A stretch of DNA of 64,000 nt from assembly GCF_030272615.1 (NCBI RefSeq), contig NC_081410.1, forward strand, positions 193,215,619 through 193,279,618, given 5' to 3'. The notes beneath the pieces are model-generated. The model had not been told where the DNA came from. It did no database searches and was given only the letters and a program-made list of their open reading frames with translations. This stretch comes from Cryptomeria japonica (lineage: Eukaryota > Streptophyta > Pinopsida > Cupressales > Cupressaceae). The position numbers were made by a program, and so were the translations under genes. Shown piece after piece: positions 60,285-64,000 of the stretch (positions are counted from its first letter, which is position 1; every line of letters begins with the position of its first letter).

Positions 60285-61373
60285 GTTTTGGTTCCCTAGG
60301 ATTGATGACATCAGTGCTGGTAATTTTTACTAATAGTTGTTATGTTATTTTTAGTGCGTTAAGTCTTGTAGACTTGGTTTTATCTTTTCAAAAAAGTCTG
60401 GACTGCAGTCTTTTATTGATTATATATATACTTATATGTGATTGTTATTTTTCCTACATCTGTTATTGTGAACAACCAGTTATCCTCAGATGGGAAGACT
60501 GTTGAAGCTGAGGCTGCACATGGAACTGTCACAAGACATTTTCGAGTTCACCAGAATGGAGGGGAAACAAGTACTAACAGTATCGCATCAATATTTGCTT
60601 GGACACGTTGCCTTGATCATAGGTATAAATGATTTTATTAAATCGGATTAATTTGTAAACACATACATTGATATCTTGAAAATGTGAGGAAAAGTGTCGT
60701 CTACTTACAGACTAGTAGTTGATCATTTTCTATGATAACTCTCTTGTTGAACATGGAGACGAAGTACTCGTAGAATCCAGTGTTTTTGGCATTATATACG
60801 TCTTGCTTTTCTGCACTTCACTATGAAGAATTGCTAAGCTTAGAATGAATTGCTCATAGAAATCATACCTACGTATCTCTAATTAATCTGAGGAGTTAAA
60901 TATGAATTCTATTTTTTTAGCTTCAAAATCCATGCCATTAAAAAGGTGGTTTTTTTTGTATGTTTGAGGAGCAGTAATTCTTCTAATTCTTATAAAAAAG
61001 GTAGAGCTCTTTACTGACCATAAACTACTTGTAAAGGGCAAAGCTGGATGGTAATAAGGAGCTTTTGGATTTCGTGCGCAAACTAGAGGCTTCATGTGTG
61101 GAAACTGTAGAATCTGGGAAAATGACAAAGGACCTTGCCATTTTAATTCATGGGTCAAAGTAAGTAAACTTTAATTTTCTTATATAGGAAAAAAGATTTG
61201 TACGTCATAGGCCAATACATTTTAAGCTCTTTTATGTCGTCTCTCAGATAGTTTACAATTCATGTTATTTTTTGGCCTGCAGGGTTTCGAGAAATCTCTA
61301 CTTGAATACAGAAGAATTTATTAATGCTGTTGCTGAATGTCTAAATTCAAAGATCGAATTATCTAGAGTGTAA
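60285..61373 (+). CDS. NADP-dependent isocitrate dehydrogenase, last four exons (partial gene)
   Basis: Exons 60285-60319, 60480-60622, 61037-61159 and 61283-61373 all have AG/GT borders and compatible phases. Encoded: [101 protein letters not shown]. These match the C-terminal third of plant NADP-IDH, which converts isocitrate to 2-oxoglutarate with NADPH. The ORF ends in SRV, reminiscent of the peroxisomal SRL-type tail of the plant peroxisomal isoform. Oddities: CLDHR where relatives have GLAHR, LSSDGKT for CPDGKT, and no upstream exons (for instance the YDGDVQSD exon) found in the window. It is either a gene with very long introns or a 3' fragment. Confidence 0.88.
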
Positions 61374-61541
61374 ATCAACTTCCATTACTGGCAGTAGTGT
61401 AGTGGGTTCTCAAACAGCCATGTCATTTATGCGGCCTTATTTGACAGCTACTTTTTGTAGATAAAAACGAGGGGCTAGTTCAAGTGGTCCTTTCTCTTAT
61501 CGCATCATTTTTTTCCATGAGCATATGTAATGATCATTTGC

Positions 61542-61547
61542 AATAAA
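61542..61547 (+). terminator. Candidate poly(A) signal of the IDH gene
   Basis: AATAAA lies about 170 bases after the stop codon, followed by T-rich DNA. Confidence 0.5.
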
Positions 61548-61917
61548 GATCTTGCATTTTTGCATCTATTCAAGAGAGATGTCATTTGTCTTTGAAGAAC
61601 GCTAGACACATATTTTTCAAACTCGCTAATAAATTTCCATACGCAAATCGTGTTAGCCAGGACTCCCGGGTCTGTAGGATCTGCATTCTTAATCTCTTTT
61701 TACTTTAGTTTTTAATTGTTTCTCTTTGTAATGCTTTCCAATGGTTTATGTTTTATGGAGTTTTAGAATGGAAGGATGAGTTTTGGGGACGTTAAAGGAA
61801 TGGTGGTGCCAATATAATTTAGTACTTTGAAAGATTAGTCATTAAAAATATGTATGGAAATTACAATCAGAATATGTATAATTTAGAAATTGAAATCAAA
61901 TGTAATATTTAACATTC

Positions 61918-62106
61918 ATTGACATCATGTCTATGTAGCTTAGAAGGTATTTAGGTGCGTTTAATTATAGTTTTTCACTCATTGACATCATGTCTATGTA
62001 GCTTAGAAGGTACTTAGGTGCATTTAATTATAATTTTTCACTCATTGACATCATGTTTAAGTAGCTTAGAAGGTATTTAGGTGCGCTTAATTATAATTTT
62101 ACATCA
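61918..62106. repeat. 63-bp tandem repeat, three units
   Basis: Units start with ATTGACATCATG at 61918, 61981 and 62044 and contain GTAGCTTAGAAGGTA. They differ by a few substitutions. They lie about 550 bases after the IDH stop codon. Confidence 0.92.
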
Positions 62107-62689
62107 AATTAAAGTTCATTTATACGTTGGACATGTTTTAATTAAGTTGATTGTTAGCATATAATTTTGGAAACATATCTTTAAAGAAGAAGCAAGCACA
62201 AAAATTAAGGGTATAGGGTTTTTGCATCCAAGATATGCGGTGGAGGCACCAGAAGCCCTCCTCCATGGAGGTTTGGAGTTCTTATCCATATGTGGCCTCT
62301 TTGTATTCTAAATTTTTTCTCTTATTGTTCGTAGTATTTAGTGTTTGGTGTTATTTTTGCATAATTATTTCAAAATTTTCTTCTTTCTTATCGCAAGCAT
62401 TTAGTGTGGATGGTATTCATTGCATTTATGGTAATTTTTCTATTTGTTGTACTTCACATTTATGGAGCAAGATCCATCTAACAGTTTGAATGGGGCTCCT
62501 AACAATAAAAACAGTAATAAATCCTTTCACTATGTAATTGTGAAGGATAATATGAATATATCGATCATTGCTACTTTGTTGCAAATTTTGGTGGCAAGGA
62601 CATAGAGAATGGCATAGAGGAGGACAACATGGTAAGGGATCTCGTAGTAGTCCTAAGAAATTAATTATCTCCAAATCCTAGATGAAGAT
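62107..62689. other. Unassigned DNA
   Basis: No supported feature is seen. The ORF at 62235-62489 has no recognisable domain. Confidence 0.3.
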
Positions 62690-63430
62690 TGTATTGAATT
62701 AAAAAGATCTAGATTTAAAAGTATCATGATTTTCTTAGTCGTAGTTGATTGCAACAAATTACCTGCTCGTAAATTTCTTGATGAAAGGATTAAAAATAGT
62801 TGGGTGAAAGAACTTGGCATTCAAGTATCTTTCTATGAGATGATTTAGAAACGTCTTTTTTTTGTGTTTTTTAAAGATCACAAGATGCAAGAAACTATCA
62901 TTGATAAACATTACTAGAATATAGGAAATGGTGTTTTTCATGCCTTAAAATGGTCACCAAGTGCCCTAAACGAGGAGGTTTTGGCCCTATCATGCCCTAG
63001 GTGGTTGACTATGAAAAACGCCCTCCCTTTGTTGTGGGTCCTTTTGCTATAAATGTTGTCCCTTTTGGGGAAGATTCTCAGAATTGATGAATCAAAATCA
63101 ATTATTCCACATGTAGACGCTAGGGCATTAGTGTATCTTTTGCTTGGGGTAGAAATGTGATTGATATCAATATATAAATCTACCTTCTTATTTGATATTG
63201 AGATTCTTGGAGGCCTAAACGTGTGCTATCTTTGTAGGAGATGTCACATTAAGAGGAATCGTCTAATTATCCTCAACATGCCTAATAATGCGGGTATCAA
63301 ACAAAACCTCTTATTAATGCCCCTTGAAGGAAATTTGGCTAATATAAATTCACCATCGCATAATGTGAGTTTTAAACCTATTTTCAAATCCTCCAAAACT
63401 AGGATGAATAGATCTAATGTTGTGATTGTT
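62690..63430 (+). pseudogene. Zinc-knuckle/LINE ORF1-like relic
   Basis: Read across frames, the segments FLDERIKNSWVKELGIQVSF, LFFVFFKDHKMQ, NGVFHALKWSP and then, about 63180-63260, DIEILGGLNVCYLCRRCHIK resemble the DUF4283-plus-CCHC arrangement of plant LINE ORF1 proteins. The knuckle is incomplete (C..C..CH then no final C). Stops and frame changes are frequent. The assignment is weak; a retrotransposon gag-like protein is also possible. Confidence 0.4.
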
Positions 63431-64000
63431 TAAATTGTTGACTTTGGTGTGAAATAAAAAAGAATGGATGTTTCAGTTGTAATAAATAATGTTGATACCT
63501 TAGTGTTTAAAAGACACCCAAGTAACTTAATCTTAGATGATGAACACCCATTAGCATGGGTGGGTTTGTTCATAAGGAACTTGACCCTAATGATAACTTG
63601 GCTCCTAATAATTCAAGTGGCTTTGACTTTTCTCCATTGAAATCTACCACTAATTGCACTTCCAATGTTTCCTTGGAATCCTTTATTTGTAACTCTTCAT
63701 CCCCTCTCTTCTATGGTGCTTGAGCCAATTAATCAATTGCTTCTCCCAAGCAATGTGAATGATAAGAATGAGGGTTTAGAGCACTCCTTGTAATTTGAAA
63801 AGAAGAATGCTCAATAAATTGTGATGGAAAAAATTAGACTGAACATTGCCCTAAATAATAGCAAAAACATGAGTAAACAAGAAAACTGTGAAATTGTTGT
63901 TACTGGAAACTTTGACCATTTTCACTTATAGAGGAAGTGAGGTTGAAGAATGAAAGCAGTAATAAAAATATCCAAATAACCCTGGAAAATGAGACAACTT
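63431..64000. other. Unassigned DNA at the right edge
   Basis: It is possibly a continuation of the preceding relic. No long ORF or motif is seen. Confidence 0.25.

Overview
The window looks like intergenic or intronic DNA from a very large, repeat-rich plant genome, most likely a conifer. The evidence is layered nested retrotransposons, old degenerate LINE and hAT relics, long AT-rich stretches, and one recognisable plant housekeeping gene end. The conifer assignment is inferred from overall texture and remembered conifer repeats, not from a marker gene. I see no rRNA, tRNA, CRISPR or prokaryotic feature.

Layout. About 1-18.1 kb is one minus-strand element of an unclassified family ('family A') carrying a long ORF. 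It is split by three younger insertions, each with its own 5-bp target duplication: a plus-strand relative ('family B', 2290-7278), a 1.65-kb solo LTR (9597-11251) and Ty1-copia element Copia-1 (12370-18098). A LINE reverse-transcriptase relic (19.3-21.0 kb) and an LTR-like fragment (21.3-22.8 kb) follow. Copia-2 (22941-28947) truncates a second family A copy (28948-33801, minus). Unassigned DNA leads to an LTR-like unit (35351-37674) holding an intronless SR splicing-factor fragment. Copia-3 (39191-50690, minus) sits inside an older copia RT/RNase H relic and is itself interrupted by a 5.1-kb insertion (44437-49527) carrying a fragment resembling the RdDM remodeller CLASSY. A broken hAT transposase (52171-53444) is cut off by another LTR-like unit (53445 to about 57150). 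The last four coding exons of an NADP-isocitrate dehydrogenase gene lie at 60285-61373, followed by a 63-bp tandem repeat and a zinc-knuckle ORF relic.

How it fits together. All three copia elements belong to one related group, and all are defective. They share two RNA-level structures not covered by ordinary domain annotation: a long hairpin in U3 just upstream of the TATA box, and an array of small stem-loops with a common loop just upstream of the polypurine tract. Families A and B have TG...CA ends, an internal promoter, a 5' leader intron, one ORF of about 1,000 codons, then a second TATA-bearing promoter, and no visible terminal direct repeats. The CLASSY-bearing insertion has the same outer layout. 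The leading hypothesis is that these are giant ORF-bearing solo LTRs or non-autonomous derivatives, with differing cargo.
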